Positions 1 through 11,712 of a DNA stretch of 64,000 nucleotides are shown here, in pieces. The stretch is from contig WPIO01000050.1 of NCBI GenBank assembly GCA_009760855.2, positions 1,346,001 through 1,410,000 of the forward strand, in the 5' to 3' direction. Each line of letters starts with the position of its first letter. Position 1 is the stretch's first letter. The position numbers and the translations under genes are program-made. The stretch comes from Cristatella mucedo (lineage: Eukaryota > Bryozoa > Phylactolaemata > Cristatellidae). The notes beneath the pieces were generated by a model. The model was not told the origin of the DNA. It was given only the letters and a program-made list of their open reading frames with translations, and ran no database searches.

Positions 1-38
1 GGCGACGGGCAGGTAGGTCATGCCAAACTGCACACTAC

Positions 39-415
39 TAACCAATTTGGCATGATGTCCGACTTGGCGACCATCCAGTTTCCAGCGACCATGTTGAGAA
101 CCACGGGCTTACCGCTCTCGAAAAAGACAGAGCCACGAATCGGGAACATTCGAAAAAGGCAGCCGTTTACATGCGACACCGCGATGCCATACCCCACGGC
201 CTTGCTACGACCGCTGCGAAGGTCGTCCTCGGGAAACAGCATGTGTATGTTGCAGAAATAAATTTCCCAATCGGCTCCGCCCACCGACTGCTTGCCGCGA
301 TTAACGATCGTGACTCGGAAACTATAAGAAGTCTCTGCCACGACATTGCTGACGATGGCGTAGTTTACTGTTAGGGAATGTGCCATCTGCAGGACATCGT
401 TCTGAGTGAGTGCTT
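39..415 (-). CDS. Hexosaminidase exon 2 (CHB_HEX domain)
   Basis: Open from the TAG acceptor at 417-416 to a GTAGTG donor at 38-33; 377 nt. It covers residues 25-150 of the predicted preprotein. It starts in phase 1 and ends in phase 0. The open frame continues a few codons past the donor to a stop at 18, so the exact 3' end is an inference. Confidence 0.72.
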
Positions 416-2953
416 CTACAACGTATCAACGATAGTAATCAAGCATTTGCATAGCGCCCATAGCCAAAACTATATCTCTCTTTCTGGGCTCTTTAAATAT
501 GTCCCTTCACAAGCAGTCTCCGGTGGCCACATAATCGTGGTCATTGCAGCACACGATATTGATACGACAGCAAATCCGTGCAAGCAGCAGACGCAAGCAG
601 CTGCTGTCGCATTCTACGTCTGGCAGCATTTATTCCTCCGGAGCTGAATCGATGACAGAGACAGCAAAGCGAACAGAGGCACAAACATTATCGTCTGGTC
701 ATCCACAGAGAGGTGAAGTAAAAAGGAGCTGTACCGCGGCTGCAACACAGCTTTAGCCCTGACCTCAAACTTGTGCCTGGAAGTTGAAGGTCAAGGCTGA
801 TTCAACAATCTCATAAACATCACAGCAGAAGAGCCTTAACCCCTATCACCACTGCTTGCACAGGGCAATAAAATGGGCAATAAAGGATCGCCCACTGCAT
901 GACTAGAGCTAGCGACCTGGGTCACGAATAGCATTCAACACTGACCCTCGGCTTAAAAACCAAATCATCGTGTGGCCGGTGCTGAGCCCCTCTGATGCTC
1001 GGATACCTTGCTCACCCGGCAAGATACGGCTGTCCTAGACCAAACCTTGACAAAATCTTGACTATGGCTTCAGCCATGCACGGAACCACATGAAGCTGAA
1101 AATATCATCAGCCTGACAGTGTCGCTAAAGCACTCGCAGCAGACATCCTGCCTCCTGCAGCAAGATGCACGTAGTTAACCAGACAGGTTGGCTGCTCCCG
1201 AGAGCACCCTAATAATCGTAATTATATTATAGTATCCCTATCAATATTAAGAACTCCTATACAAAGCACAGCAAGAGAAGCAAATCTTTAGTCGATCGCT
1301 TTACAAAGGCCTGCCAAAGAAGCAATAACTAGGAGTTAACGACTGCACCTACTGCTGCTATGCTCCAGCTGCAGTTGTTGCTGCAGCTGATGCAGCAACC
1401 ATCACTGCAGCCACTATTGCTGCTGCCACTGCTGCCGCTGCTGCTGCCACTGCTGCTGCCGCTGCTGCTGCTGCCACTGACTAGCTGATCCTTTGTTCGA
1501 ATAATAATAATAATAATAATAATAGTATTAGTGTACATGCATACAGCACCCTTAGAGAACTTAATCTTTTTCTAGGCACTTTACACATGCTGCAAGCGAA
1601 GCATGATCAAATGGTTAGTAGCCACCTGCATAGTCAGTGTCATAATTAAGTTAGTGGTAACATCCAGAGTGTCGGCACTCATAAGCATATAAAGGACAAA
1701 TCACAAGAATCCAATAAATGCTCTGAGAAACAGAACACGTTTTAGCTTCATTTTAAATGTCGCCTAGACAAAAGATGTGACATCAGTCAGGATTGAGTTC
1801 TAGGCTTTGCGAGCATACAAACTAGAGGCACGGTCTCTAGAGGTTTTGAGGTTCGTACGAGGCATAGGTCAACGAATAAATTCCGAAAAGCTAGTGGTAC
1901 GATGCTAAGCCTGGTAGGGGAGAAGATCTGAACGGTAGGCTGGAGCCAAAGAATGAAAGAACCTAAAAGTGAGTGACAGAACCTTAAGCCGAAACGCTGC
2001 TTTATTGGAAGCCATTGCGAGTCGGCAAGAAGTGCTGTGATGTGACAACTGCGCTGCTCACGACAGATAAGCCTAGTTGCAGTTTTGCACCAGCTGTAGG
2101 TGCCTGATTGCACATGCCGGTAGGCTAGCAAGTAGTCAGTTACAGGAGCTGAGACAGGATGTCACAAATGCACGCAACTATATATCCATGTTATGTAGCT
2201 GAAAGTAGGCTTATTTGACTGTTGAGCCGAGGTGGTTGCTTAGCCGAGATCACTTTGCAGCAGGACACCTAGATTTCTTGCAGATGCAACAGGAGATATG
2301 CTGGCAGAGCCAATTTTCAGCTTTAAGCTTCAAATTTCTGAGCCACACTAAAGTATCAAAAGTCCTTTATTCAAAAGTGACACTCCACAAATGTAACTCT
2401 CAACACCCAAGGTCAGGCAGCTATAATTACAGGATGCAGGGAGCTCCTCTTTGGCACACCCAGCTGGTAAACCGCAGAGGAGAGCCGGTCATCACCGTCT
2501 CTGCATTACCTCCACCAAAGTATCTAATTTTAAACTAGATACTTCGGTTGCCCATAACTAGTAAGCTGGTTTGACCTAGATAAGTTGGTTGCAAACACTG
2601 GCCATGATGTGAGAGCTTCAATGCAGTAGTGGCACAATAAGCCACCTGCAGTGGTTGCTTGATTAAATTCAGCAGCTGGTCACGCATTCTTTTCAAAGCT
2701 AGCTAATGGCAGCTCAGATGTTGACGGGCTGCATCATTCGGCCACTGCACTTACAGAGGCCGGCGCAGGAGATCAAAAAGACGTAGCAGGGTGCGCAAAA
2801 TATAGAATATGCTTACAAATGGAGAAAAATGTCACTGCAGTCACCATCACCGTTAGACATCACATGCATCGTTCTGGCAATTGCATTTCCTTTTGCAGCA
2901 AATGCTAAGCGCCTAGAGAGAGATTGAGTTCTCTGAGGGCGCTTTCTCAAGTG

Positions 2954-2996
<43 letters not shown>

Positions 2997-4406
2997 GACT
3001 CACAATGTTTTCATAATAATAATAACAATAATAATAATAATTGTGTATAGTGCCCTCTGAGAACTTAATCTCTTTCTGGGCACTTTACTTATGCTGTCAA
3101 GTAAGCATGATCATATGGCTAGTAATAGCATGCACAACGTCAACAAGAATAACATGGTTAGAGGTGACATGCACAAGGTCAGCATGCTAATACGGGTTAG
3201 TTGCAGCGGGTTAGTTGCAGCACGCATCGTGTCAGCACACAAAGGACGAATCGCATGGACCCACCAAATGCTGAAACAAATATTTTTTTTAATGTCAACT
3301 CGTGGCATCAGTCGGGAGTGAAATACAGGCTCTGAGAGCCTACGAACTAAAGGCACGGTCGTCGAAGGATTATAGGCTGGTACACGGTGTAGCTAAGCGA
3401 TTTGATTCGGAAAATGGGCGGTACAATGCTTTGCCTGGTGGGGCAGTAGATTAGATAAGTGATGACCTTCTGGGTCAAAACCTAACTTGAACTTGTGTGT
3501 AATTGGGCTGCTATCACTGTGCTTGCTGAAGCCTTGAGCTCGAAAGCAAACAGCATCTGCTGAGACACTCCGGAGGCCAACCATTATTCTCCAACTTGCT
3601 TGATCTTAATACTAGTCAGGAAGGCACCGAGTTTCTTTCATAGAGATCGCTGCAGTACTCATTCTACGTATCGCCTCTACAGCAAGCAACTATCCCCCCT
3701 CCAGCTGCGAATCAATTCCTCTATGGCAAATGATAAAAATGCATGCAAACTAACAGGAATTTTTAGTGAGCCGGCAAACTGCTAAACATTGCAACGAATA
3801 CACTGGCCTCTGCGAACGACTTTTGTGAAAAACGTGCCTCTGTCTCCCACGACACGTACATGCAATGTTCACTTTTGGCAGTCGCTCCTGAAGCAGTGAG
3901 CTCTCTGGAGTGCATGGGGAGAGAGGTCACAGGTCACACACAGCAGCAACAGCCAGTGGCCGCTTTTTGACTGGCTTCATCATTATCATCAGTCCAGCAC
4001 TTCCGGTAAGGATGCTGCTTCATGACTTTACCACAATGCGTTTAGACAGCCACTTTGTTTAATTTGTCCATGGTCACATTTTTTTGCAAGCTTGTGCAGC
4101 CCAAACTAATAATGGGCACATCTAACTGTATCGAAATACGTGGGAGGGGCTGGAGAGGAAATGCAGGTAGGTAACGTGGCCCTAGCATTCTTTGACACAA
4201 ATACCTACTACCAATAGATGGTTCTCAATTATTAAAATAGGCAAGGACGTGAATCACATGGGCAGACCTGAGAATGAAAAAATTCACCCTTGACAGGCCA
4301 GGGCCAGAGACTTTGCTTTTCGAACAAATGCACTAAGAAAAGAAAATATTAAGTAAAATAAAAAATAGCTTAGTATTTCATTTTCTTAGGTTAATAGATA
4401 TATATG

Positions 4407-4440
<34 letters not shown>

Positions 4441-5086
4441 TATATATTATATATATATATATATATTAGGTTATATATATATATACACACATATACCTAA
4501 AAACAGTTCATCTGTATAGCACCCTCTAGAAAGAGAACAGTCTCTTTCTAGGCACTTAATATATGCTTAAAAGAAAGAATTACCATATATGTAATTACCA
4601 TAATGTAGAATTACCATGTATGTGTGTAAATATAAATAAATATAATCTATTTGTATAGCGCCCTAAGAGAACTTAATCTCTATTCAGGCATTTCACATAT
4701 GCCTCGGGTCTCGAGCCTAAGATCTCGGTTATCAAATACATTCATCTTGACCTCAGTCATTAAAAGCGAGCACCTAACCACTGAGCCAAACCAGCTCCGC
4801 ACTTGCTGTATTGCTGTATGTAGGTGTGCATGCGAGTGCACGTGTGTGTGTGTGTGTGTGTGTGTGAGTGTGTGTGTGAGTGTGTGTGCGCGTGTGTTGC
4901 ACGAACCAGCACACATACAAAACAGCCATGCTATCACAGATGCATTGTGGATTGGCCACTGATGACCACTTAGTGGAAGGCTACAGCCGACCGAAAACCG
5001 TACTCAGGCACGGGCCAGCAGCAGGACCTCACACGCATGCCTGGGGCACACTAGGGTATGGAGACTCATACACACACCCGACGATT

Positions 5087-5170
<84 letters not shown>

Positions 5171-5525
5171 GAGAGAGACGATAGACGAGAAGGAGAAGAG
5201 ACAGACGATAGACGAGAAGGAGAGACAACCGGCCCCAGCCTCTCTACCATCTCTCTCCCACTCTCTCACCGCCCCTCAGCTCTTAGCATACGCAGGCAGA
5301 AATGCCTGCGTTCCACCGTGCTCTGCCTCGAGCGAAAGCTCGACACGGCAACGTGCGCAGCTCCGCACTCGGGTCATTTCACGGCAGAGCTCGGCTGTCC
5401 CAGCAACGCTCAGTCATAATGCATTGCGCGGCAGCGCAGCAGCAACACCCACCGGCCGAGCGGGCGGCCGCCAGGAGGACGACGATCGCCGCGATAACGT
5501 CTGGCCAGCATCGAAGGCCGAGCAT
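39..5525 (-). CDS. Beta-N-acetylhexosaminidase (chitobiase-type, GH20), 5' part of gene; two exons, runs off left edge
   Basis: Enzymes of this family remove terminal N-acetylhexosamine from chitin or glycans in the secretory or lysosomal space. Seen: exon 1 (5525-5453) encodes a 24-residue leader with a hydrophobic IAAIVVLLAAA core and an ARSA site; it ends in phase 1 before GTGGGT. Exon 2 (415-39) has a TAG acceptor in the matching phase, giving ARSA followed by EALTQ, a classic signal-peptidase site. Exon 2 then reads as the CHB_HEX domain: ADWEIYF around residue 74, SHVNG around 106 and the diagnostic SDIMPNWL at 143-150. The catalytic GH20 barrel is not in the window. The family assignment rests on motif recall, since no search could be run. 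The first 150 codons are visible. Alternative acceptors at CTCAG or CTGCAG just downstream are possible, but the chosen one uniquely keeps phase with the leader exon. The 5-kb intron holds LINE and SINE remnants. Confidence 0.72.
831..958 (-). mobile_element. SINE-3-like tRNA-derived remnant
   Basis: Carries the rc of GGGCGATCCTTTATTGCC with a decayed tRNA-like head. It resembles the copies at 48500-48603 and 53040-53170. Much eroded. Confidence 0.4.
1353..1480. repeat. Imperfect CTG/CAG-type trinucleotide repeat
   Basis: Interrupted (CTG)n/(GCTGCC)n tract. It creates a Ser/Gly-rich ORF on the minus strand that I do not regard as coding. Confidence 0.8.
1499..2575 (-). mobile_element. LINE-A non-LTR retrotransposon, 3' part, with an inner insertion
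   Basis: Begins with an (AAT)n tail at 1499-1524. It continues through the family 3' UTR and the RT C-terminal region, which in the minus frame reads CREQRSCHITALLADSQWLP. LINE-A matches are interrupted at about 2350-2540 by unrelated DNA that ends in a small hairpin (2518-2544), then resume near 2550. Multiply truncated and not functional. Confidence 0.7.
2845..2997 (+). mobile_element. LINE-A 3' end fragment with (ATT)12 tail
   Basis: Matches the other copies from TTTGCAGCAAATG through GAGATTGAGTTCTCTGAGGG, and closes in an ATT run at 2958-2996. Confidence 0.75.
3019..3450 (-). mobile_element. LINE-A 3' fragment
   Basis: AAT-rich tail followed by the rc 3' UTR and the decayed end of the RT ORF. 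Lies back-to-back with the plus-strand fragment at 2845-2997, so the two tails face each other. Confidence 0.65.
3451..4384. other. No recognisable feature
   Basis: Intronic or intergenic sequence inside the hexosaminidase first intron. No exon, repeat family or RNA gene was recognised. Confidence 0.5.
4385..4492. repeat. (TA)n microsatellite
   Basis: Nearly pure TA with a few interruptions. It ends beside a decayed SINE-1/LINE-A-like tail at about 4497-4560. Confidence 0.9.
4648..4798 (-). mobile_element. SINE-1 (tRNA-derived)
   Basis: Reverse copy. The tail TTTGTATAGCGCCC comes first, the B-box-like block lies in the middle, and the tRNA-like head (rc GCTGGTTTGGCTCAGTGGTT) is at 4798. The central part is diverged. 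Confidence 0.7.
4841..4893. repeat. (GT)n microsatellite
   Basis: GT run with a few GA interruptions, next to the head of the SINE-1 copy. Confidence 0.9.
5089..5225. repeat. (GA)n microsatellite with a short tandem duplication
   Basis: GA run to about 5170, then two copies of a unit containing GACGATAGACGAGAAGGAGA. ORFs through it are low-complexity artefacts. Confidence 0.88.
5453..5525 (-). CDS. Hexosaminidase exon 1 (signal peptide)
   Basis: ATG at 5525-5523 with a purine at -3. It encodes a short basic start, a hydrophobic core and a small-residue cleavage site, and stops at a GTGGGT donor. It lies in CpG-rich DNA typical of a promoter. Its assignment to the hexosaminidase is inferred from strand, order, splice phase and the biological fit of a signal peptide. 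Confidence 0.6.
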
Positions 5526-5960
5526 GCTTGGCGGAAGCGCGCGCACCTCCAGCCGGCGTGCACAAGCTCTGAGCGACTGATCACGATCGAGGCCTTCGTC
5601 GCCGCCGCCGCCGCCGCCGCCGCCAGGGAAAATCGATGGCAGCGACCCAATCTCTGAGTCACTGAAGTCGGCAAGCAGGAGAAAGGCAGGCAAGAGATAG
5701 GCAAAGCTGACACTCGGGCGGCGGCGGCGGCGGCGAGAGCGCTCGGACCGAAGCTGCCGCCGAGGGGCTCTCAGGCAAATGAGAAGCCATAAAAAAACCG
5801 TTCGCAGTAACCTGTGCCGCGCCGCCCACTGGGCCGGCTTCGCTCAGACTGGTAGCTAGGGAGGTAGCACGATAGGAGGCACCGATCGACAAGGATGTGA
5901 GCAGCAGCAGCAGCAGCTAGCCACTTTTGAGAGGGGGGGGGCAGAGACGGCTCAAAACTG
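5526..5960 (-). promoter_or_regulatory. CpG-rich putative promoter / 5' UTR of the hexosaminidase gene
   Basis: GC- and CpG-rich stretch immediately upstream of the signal-peptide exon, with a CCG run at 5598-5624 and a CGG run at 5717-5735. No TATA box is obvious. Promoter status is inferred from position and composition only. Confidence 0.35.
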
Positions 5961-5989
5961 TTGCAGTTAATAGGAAACACGTCCTCCTT

Positions 5990-7343
5990 GAATACCTCTC
6001 ATCATGCCTGGGCATGATTGGCACTGCATTGGAATGATTCAGGTCCTGTATCTCAGAGGGAGACAGCTGTATATTGATGTGAATGGACAAAGATCATCCG
6101 ATGAACCCCTGAAATATGGGGTACTTCAGAGCTCTGTGCTTGGTCCCGTTCCTTTCACTGCCTACACTCTCCCTCTTGGCTTTCACTTCTATGCGAATGA
6201 CACTCAGTTGTACCTTTGCTTTGATCTCTTTCAGCCTTCGAGCACCTCAAATTCTATCAACTCCCTTGCTGCATGTATTGATGACATCTGCACATGGATG
6301 GCAGCAAATAGTCTTAAATTGAATGATTATCAAACCAACTAGTTATGGGCACACCAAGTGTGGTTCAGAAATTAGAAAGGTTGGCACTCTAAATTGGCTC
6401 TGTCAGCATATCTCCTGTTGAATCTGCACGAAATCTGGGTGTCGTGGTCCAAAGTTACCTTTCATTACACGACCATTCCATAATCAAGTCTGCCTACTTT
6501 CAGCTACTTAACATTGCTAAAATTCGGGTTTGTTTAGACAGGGATGCCACATCTAAATTGGTCTATGTACTTGTGACATCCCATCTTGACTTCTGTAACT
6601 CACTGCTTGCTTGTCTACCGGCATGTGCACTCAGGCGCTTACAGTGTGTGCAAAACTCTGCAACTAGGCTTATCTGTCGTGAGCGGCGCATTTGCCACAT
6701 TACAGCACTTCTTGCCGACTTGCAATGGCTTCCCATAAGGTAGCGTTTTGACTTCAAGGTTCTGTCAATGACTTTTAGGTTCATTCATGCCTATGCTTGA
6801 CCTCTTTGCTGACGTGGTGTGCAGTCGCACCACCCACTCCTCAGTACTAAAAGTTCTCCAAGTCATCTCACTGCCCCTCGTACTAAATTTAAATCTCTTA
6901 GCAATCGAACCATCAGCTCGCATGCTTCATAAGTCTGGAAATTTCTTCCGGCTATGGTTACCATCTCCAATGACTTTGCATCTGTTAAGCTTCATCTAAA
7001 GATGCATCTGCACCGGTCAGCCTTCTTATGACCACAGGAAATTTGTCTGGTTTTTCCGGGCGTGCTTTGTGTTTGCACCTGTGCATGATTCAGCACGTAT
7101 TACAAACCTGAGGTGGCCTTGACTGTCTTCGAGAGTGCTTTAGCATGTGTTTGCTTAGTATGATACTTGATTGTTTTTAGTTGCTTGACACCGGGCATTG
7201 CACTAATGCTTGAAAAAAGATATGTTTGCATTAAGTTGTTAAGCGCTTGGATAGAGATAAGAGAAAGTTGATAAGAGAAGCTCTCCTATGGCGCTATACA
7301 AACGACATATCATTTTTATTATTATTTTTATTATTATTATTAT
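5990..7343 (+). mobile_element. LINE-A subfamily copy: RT palm to C-terminus and 3' end (pseudogene)
   Basis: The plus frame 6004-6342 reads the RT core: VNGQRSSDEPLKYG, then a decayed GSVLGP block, then FHFYANDTQLYL (the YADD box with A-N-D) and a WMAANSLKLND block. A second frame at 6444-6743 carries the thumb region (LVTSHLDFCNSLL, CRERRICHITALLADLQWLP). Frameshifts and a stop separate them. The 3' end closes in an ATT-rich tail at 7316-7343. This is an RT of the CR1/Jockey-like non-LTR group; the clade is not resolved here. Confidence 0.8.
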
Positions 7344-7489
7344 CCAAGCCTGCCGAAAGCACTCAATCCCAAAGCCCTATGGAAAGAGTTTTGAGTCAGA
7401 TCTGATGAGAAGTTTTAAGACCTCAGAAACTGAAAAACTGCTGCAAGGTAAAGCACTCGACAGGGTGGCATGGTTGTGCAGGGTTGAGC

Positions 7490-8903
7490 ACTTTACCTAT
7501 GCTGTAAAGGAAACATAACCAGATGATTAGTGGTAACATTTGCAATGTCATCTCAAGCATAACATTGTTAGATGTGACATGCACAGGGTCGACATATAGA
7601 TGTGGTTAGCAGCAGCATGCACAGCATCAGCACGCATAAGCACAAAAAGGACGAATCACGTGAACCCATTTAATGCTGTCCATAAATGCCCTCTTAACTC
7701 CTTTTTGAAATGATGCTTAGCCTGGTGGGGAAGTAAATCTGATAGGTAGACTGGAGCCAAAGAATGAAGGGATCTAAAAGTGAGTGACAGACCGTTGAAG
7801 TCGATTGCTGCTTGACAGGGAGCCACTGAAGGTCGGCGAGAAGTGATGTGATGTGGCAACTGTGCCGCTCACGACAAACAAGCCTAGCTGCAGAGTTTTT
7901 CACCAACTGTAAGTGATTGATTGCACCGGCCGGTAGACCAGCAAGCAATGAGTTACAGAAGTCGAGACGGGTTGTCATAAATGCATGGACTAAGTTAGTT
8001 GTGGTCTCTCTGTCTAAGCAAGCCCAATTTTAGCATGTTATGTAGCTGAAAGTAAGCAGACATGACTGGAACTGGTTTGGACCAGCGGTTAAGGTGCTCG
8101 CCTCGACCAAGGCCTAGCCGAGGTCGTGGGCTCGAGCCCTCTGGCATATGTGAAGCACCAGAGATTAAGTTTTCTTAGGGCGCTACATAAATGAATTACA
8201 TTATTATTATTATTATTAACTTATGTATTCGTCTAGTCAAAGATCACTATGAAATAGGACATCTATATTTTGAGCAGATTTAACAAAAGATATGCCGCCA
8301 AGGCCGACCTTGGGCAGTGGGTTTCCAAATTTCTGAATCACACTTGCTTGCCTACAAGTAGTAAGTTGGTTTTTATTATCATTCAATTTAAGAAATTTTG
8401 CTGCTATCCATGTGAGGGTGTCATCAATACAGGCAGTGAGGGAATTTTGGAGAATTTGACGAGCTGGGCTGAGATAGGACTTACACCATTGAAGTGAAGT
8501 GCCAGTGATGCCAACGTGAGATGAGAGGTGCTCGAGAAGAACTTGGTGATCGAGAGTATCAAAAGCTGCCGAAAGATCGAGCAAGACAAGAAGAGAGATT
8601 CTACCAGAGTCTGCATTCCTAAGAAGGTTGTTATGTACCAGAAGCAAGGCTGACTCTTGCAGAGTGATTAGCTCTCAAGCCAGATAGGAACTTACTAGCT
8701 AGGTGCGACATTTCAATGTACGATTTAAACTGGTCTGCCACAGCTTGTTCTAACGTCTTTTATAGGAATCGTTGCAGGGAAACTGGGCAGAAGTTGCTCG
8801 GGTTCTCTTAGTCTAGCATTGCTTTCTTGAGCAGTGGCCTGACTAAAGCCTTTTTGAAAGGTACTGAGACATGACCTGAGGCTAATGACATATGTACGAT
8901 GTT
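7490..8903 (-). mobile_element. LINE-A copy interrupted by SINE-1
   Basis: The 3' UTR and RT C-terminus occupy 7490-8070. The same element resumes at about 8218 and runs through the RT fingers/palm (minus frame reads LLVLLDLSAAFDTLDHQVLLE). SINE-1 lies between the two halves. Several frameshifts. Confidence 0.75.
8071..8216 (+). mobile_element. SINE-1 inserted in LINE-A
   Basis: tRNA-like head (CCAGCGGTTAAGGTGCTCG as A-box region, GGGCTCGAGCCC as B-box region), then a tail GAGATTAAGTTTTCTTAGGG and an ATT-rich end. Sits inside an otherwise continuous LINE-A copy. Confidence 0.82.
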
Positions 8904-9090
8904 AGCCGTGATGGCACACTAGGTAAGGTGGCTGCTTTCACGACCTCGATCCCGTGGTCATGGGTTCAATTCCAGCAGTGGGCGATCCTTTATCGCCATT
9001 GCAAGCAGTGGTGATGGCCGTAAAGGCTCTTCTGTCGCTATACAAAAAGAGACTGTTTAATCAGCTCGGATTTATTTATTTATTTATTTT
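8904..9090 (+). mobile_element. SINE-2 (tRNA-derived)
   Basis: Head with CACTAGGTAAGGTGG, B-box-like GGGTTCAATTCC, body GGGCGATCCTTTATCGCC, and a (TTTA)n end at about 9069-9090. Confidence 0.82.
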
Positions 9091-9400
9091 GTGTTACTTA
9101 TGCATGGCAGCAGCAGATCCATCCATTGTAGAAGCAAGACATATATATAGCATCTAGAGGTCTAGTTGACTTCTTTAATTAGGATATGAACTTCAGGATG
9201 AGGTCACTCGTGGTTTTCTTGAATGTAGACCTTAAGGTGCTGCACAGAATTGAGGGGTATGAGCCCAGACGGGATGCTGCAAACTTAAGGATGGACTCTT
9301 TGATCTTGTCTACTTTGCTGACAAAGCTAGAGAAGCGATCAGCTAGAACATCACAGTGATCACTAGGTAAGAAGCTAACCTGGGAGCGGTTAAGTATAAT
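9091..9400 (-). mobile_element. Probable LINE-A coding remnant
   Basis: Decayed sequence between two SINE-2 copies in the same orientation context as the flanking LINE-A. Only short similarity to other copies is visible. Confidence 0.35.
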
Positions 9401-9404
9401 AAAT

Positions 9405-9830
9405 TATACAATAATAATAATAATAATACATTTGATAAAGCCGTAATGGCACACTAGGTAAGGCGGTTGCTTTCAACGACCACGGTCCCAAGGTCGTGGG
9501 TTCGAATCCTTCGGTGGGCGATCCTTCATTGCCGGTGCAAGCAGATGTGATAGTCGTAAAGACTCTCTCTAACAAAACAGGCTATTGAATCAGCTAGTAT
9601 TTATTACTTATTTATTTAAAGCACCCTCAGATAACTCACTCGTTCTAGATCCTTTGCAGTTGCTGCAAAGGATGCACGATCGAATGGTTTGTGGTAGCAT
9701 GCTCAATGAGCAACACGAATAACATGGTTAGGGGTGACATGCACACGGTCAGCATGCAAGTATGGTTAGTGACAGCATGCACAATGTCAGCACGCATAAG
9801 CTCGTGTGGTTGATCGTAGACATCAGCGTT
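9405..9830 (-). mobile_element. LINE-A 3' end split by SINE-2
   Basis: The tail AATAATAATACATTTGATAAAG at 9419-9440 is interrupted, and the same element resumes at 9617 with AAAGCACCCTCAGATAACTC. It continues through the family 3' UTR to about 9830. Confidence 0.75.
9441..9616 (+). mobile_element. SINE-2 with target-site duplication TAAAG
   Basis: Full-length copy: A-box region CACTAGGTAAGGCGG, perfect B box GGGTTCGAATCC, (TTTA)n end. It is flanked by TAAAG at 9436-9440 and 9617-9621, inside a LINE-A tail. Confidence 0.88.
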
Positions 9831-11095
9831 TTTAGATAGTGCTCTGGTGATTCAACAATGTTTTTATTGAAGTTAGACTTACTCTGCTATGATTGATTTT
9901 GTACGATCTACAGTGGTCTTACTATGCCTGACGACGGACAGTTAGTACTGATCTTTTGTATTCTTCAAGCTTGAGCTTAGTAGACGTAGCTAGTTTAAAG
10001 TATGCGGTAAACCATAAACCGTCCAGGCAAGGGTGCACAGTGTGCTCAATTAGAGGTGCAAACTCGTCGCACATGTCAGTCTATCGTGCTGTAGTATTCT
10101 ACCAATGATGACGGGTCGGTAGGGGGATTGGGCAGCAGGAACGGATAAGATATACTCACGAGGACAGCATCGATGTCAAGGGCCGTGAGGTTTAGTGATT
10201 TACACGTGACTTTAGATGCAGAGGAGGGCACACTTTATAGACTGAGTGAGATCTGCATATGGTGAGCAGTGATCGCACACTAGGTAAAGCGGTTGCTTTT
10301 CACGACCTCAGGACCGAGGTCGTGGGTTCGATTCCTGCCGTAGGCAATCCTTTATTGCCACTGCAAGTGGTAGTGGTAGCCGTAAAGGCTCTTCTGTCGC
10401 TATACAAAAGAGGTTGTTTAATCAGCTAGGATTTGTTTATGGGTCAGATAAGCAGGCAATGGTAATCATAGGTGATGATAGCATGCAGCTGCAGGAGAAA
10501 ATTAGGTCGAGTGCTCAATCCTTGATGTGAAAAGGGCCACATACATTAGCTACAAGAGCAAACTGAGTCGGTCACTGCACAAAACTCGGTGCTGAAGGTG
10601 ACAGATAAGTTATCAAAATCAATGTTCAAATTACCGATAATAAGGAATGATCGATTTCTTGCACACAGAATCGAAATGAGATCAGAGTAACCTCAAATAA
10701 AGAAGGACTTGGTACCTGGGGAAGACAGACTACTCCTACCATTGGTAGTTTGTGCTCGGATGAACTCAAGACAATAGATGTGAAAGACTGCTGTGAGGGA
10801 ATTATAAACGGCTTCAAATTAAAGGATGAGAGTGTGATAACGACGACTCTACCTCCAATTTTGACTGATCCAGGGCTGTGTAAGGAGAAGCCTGCATCAT
10901 TAATGGTCAACGTGGTTAATGATCAATGCCGGTACCTATTTTTAGCCGGGTCTCGGTCAATGCCTCTTTCAGAAATAAGGTCGGTTATTAATGGCGTTTA
11001 TTGCACATTGAGCGAGGATTCCAAAGACAAACATAAAGTTGGACCACCGAGGTTATTGCAGGCATGCTCACCACTAAGTTAGAGATTCACAGCAA
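9831..11095 (-). mobile_element. LINE-A 5' portion with APE-type endonuclease fragment
   Basis: The minus frame 10910-10626 reads like the LINE endonuclease middle: KIGGRVVVI, PFIIPSQQSF, and a decayed V-YRPP block (VVCLPQVPSPSLF). The surrounding sequence carries no other gene signal. The copy is interrupted by SINE-2 at 10266-10440. Confidence 0.62.
10266..10440 (+). mobile_element. SINE-2
   Basis: Contains GCACACTAGGTAAAGCGG, B box GGGTTCGATTCC, GTAAAGGCTCTTCTGTCGC and the end TCAGCTAGGATTTG. Confidence 0.85.
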
Positions 11096-11530
11096 CACTT
11101 TAAGGAGATCGTACTGGACGGTTCGAGACGATGCTTCGAATACCAAACGAGCCGGCCGTGCCCGGCGTCGGCTTCGGGGCGCTTTCCTTTTGTAGATGCA
11201 TAATTCGCGGACCTTGGGAGCAGCAATCGCATCTAGGAGTGCATTTGAACGACGATGAGAAAACAATTATGGACAAATAGCATATGATATATATATGATA
11301 TATAGTACTGATTGTTGAATGGAAGTCGTCGGGGCCCACGAAGTGCTGCTCACAGTGCATCGGCAGCACTTACGGCCAGCTTTGCTGTCCTAGGCTAGCG
11401 CTGTCTGTGGCACCTGTCCAAGGCAAGTAAGAATCCTCATACCTTGCTGCATTGGGGGTGGGTGCTGAGGGCCCTTGCCGGGGGGGGGGGGGGACGGCGG
11501 CTGCTGATGTTTGGATCGGTACGCACGATC
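11096..11530. other. Unannotated stretch with a G-run
   Basis: No gene recognised. A pure G run lies at about 11480-11493. Confidence 0.5.
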
Positions 11531-11712
11531 AGCCGCGATGATGCACTAGGTAGAGCGGTTGCTTTTCACGATCTCGGTCTCGAGGTCGTGGGTTCGAATC
11601 CTGCCTGCCGTGGGTGATTCTTTATCGCTGCTGCAAGCGATGGTGGTGACAGCCGTAAAGGCTCTTCTGTCGCTATACAAAAGAGGCTGCTAAATCAGCT
11701 GGTATTTATTAT
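11531..11712 (+). mobile_element. SINE-2
   Basis: Contains GCACTAGGTAGAGCGGTTGC, B box GGGTTCGAATCC, CTCTTCTGTCGCTATAC and the end AATCAGCTGGTATTTATT. Probably a recent copy. Confidence 0.87.

Noticed and set aside
9441-9530. tRNA gene
   Set aside because: A and B boxes are present, but the acceptor and anticodon arms do not close, and the same head recurs with a fixed SINE body.
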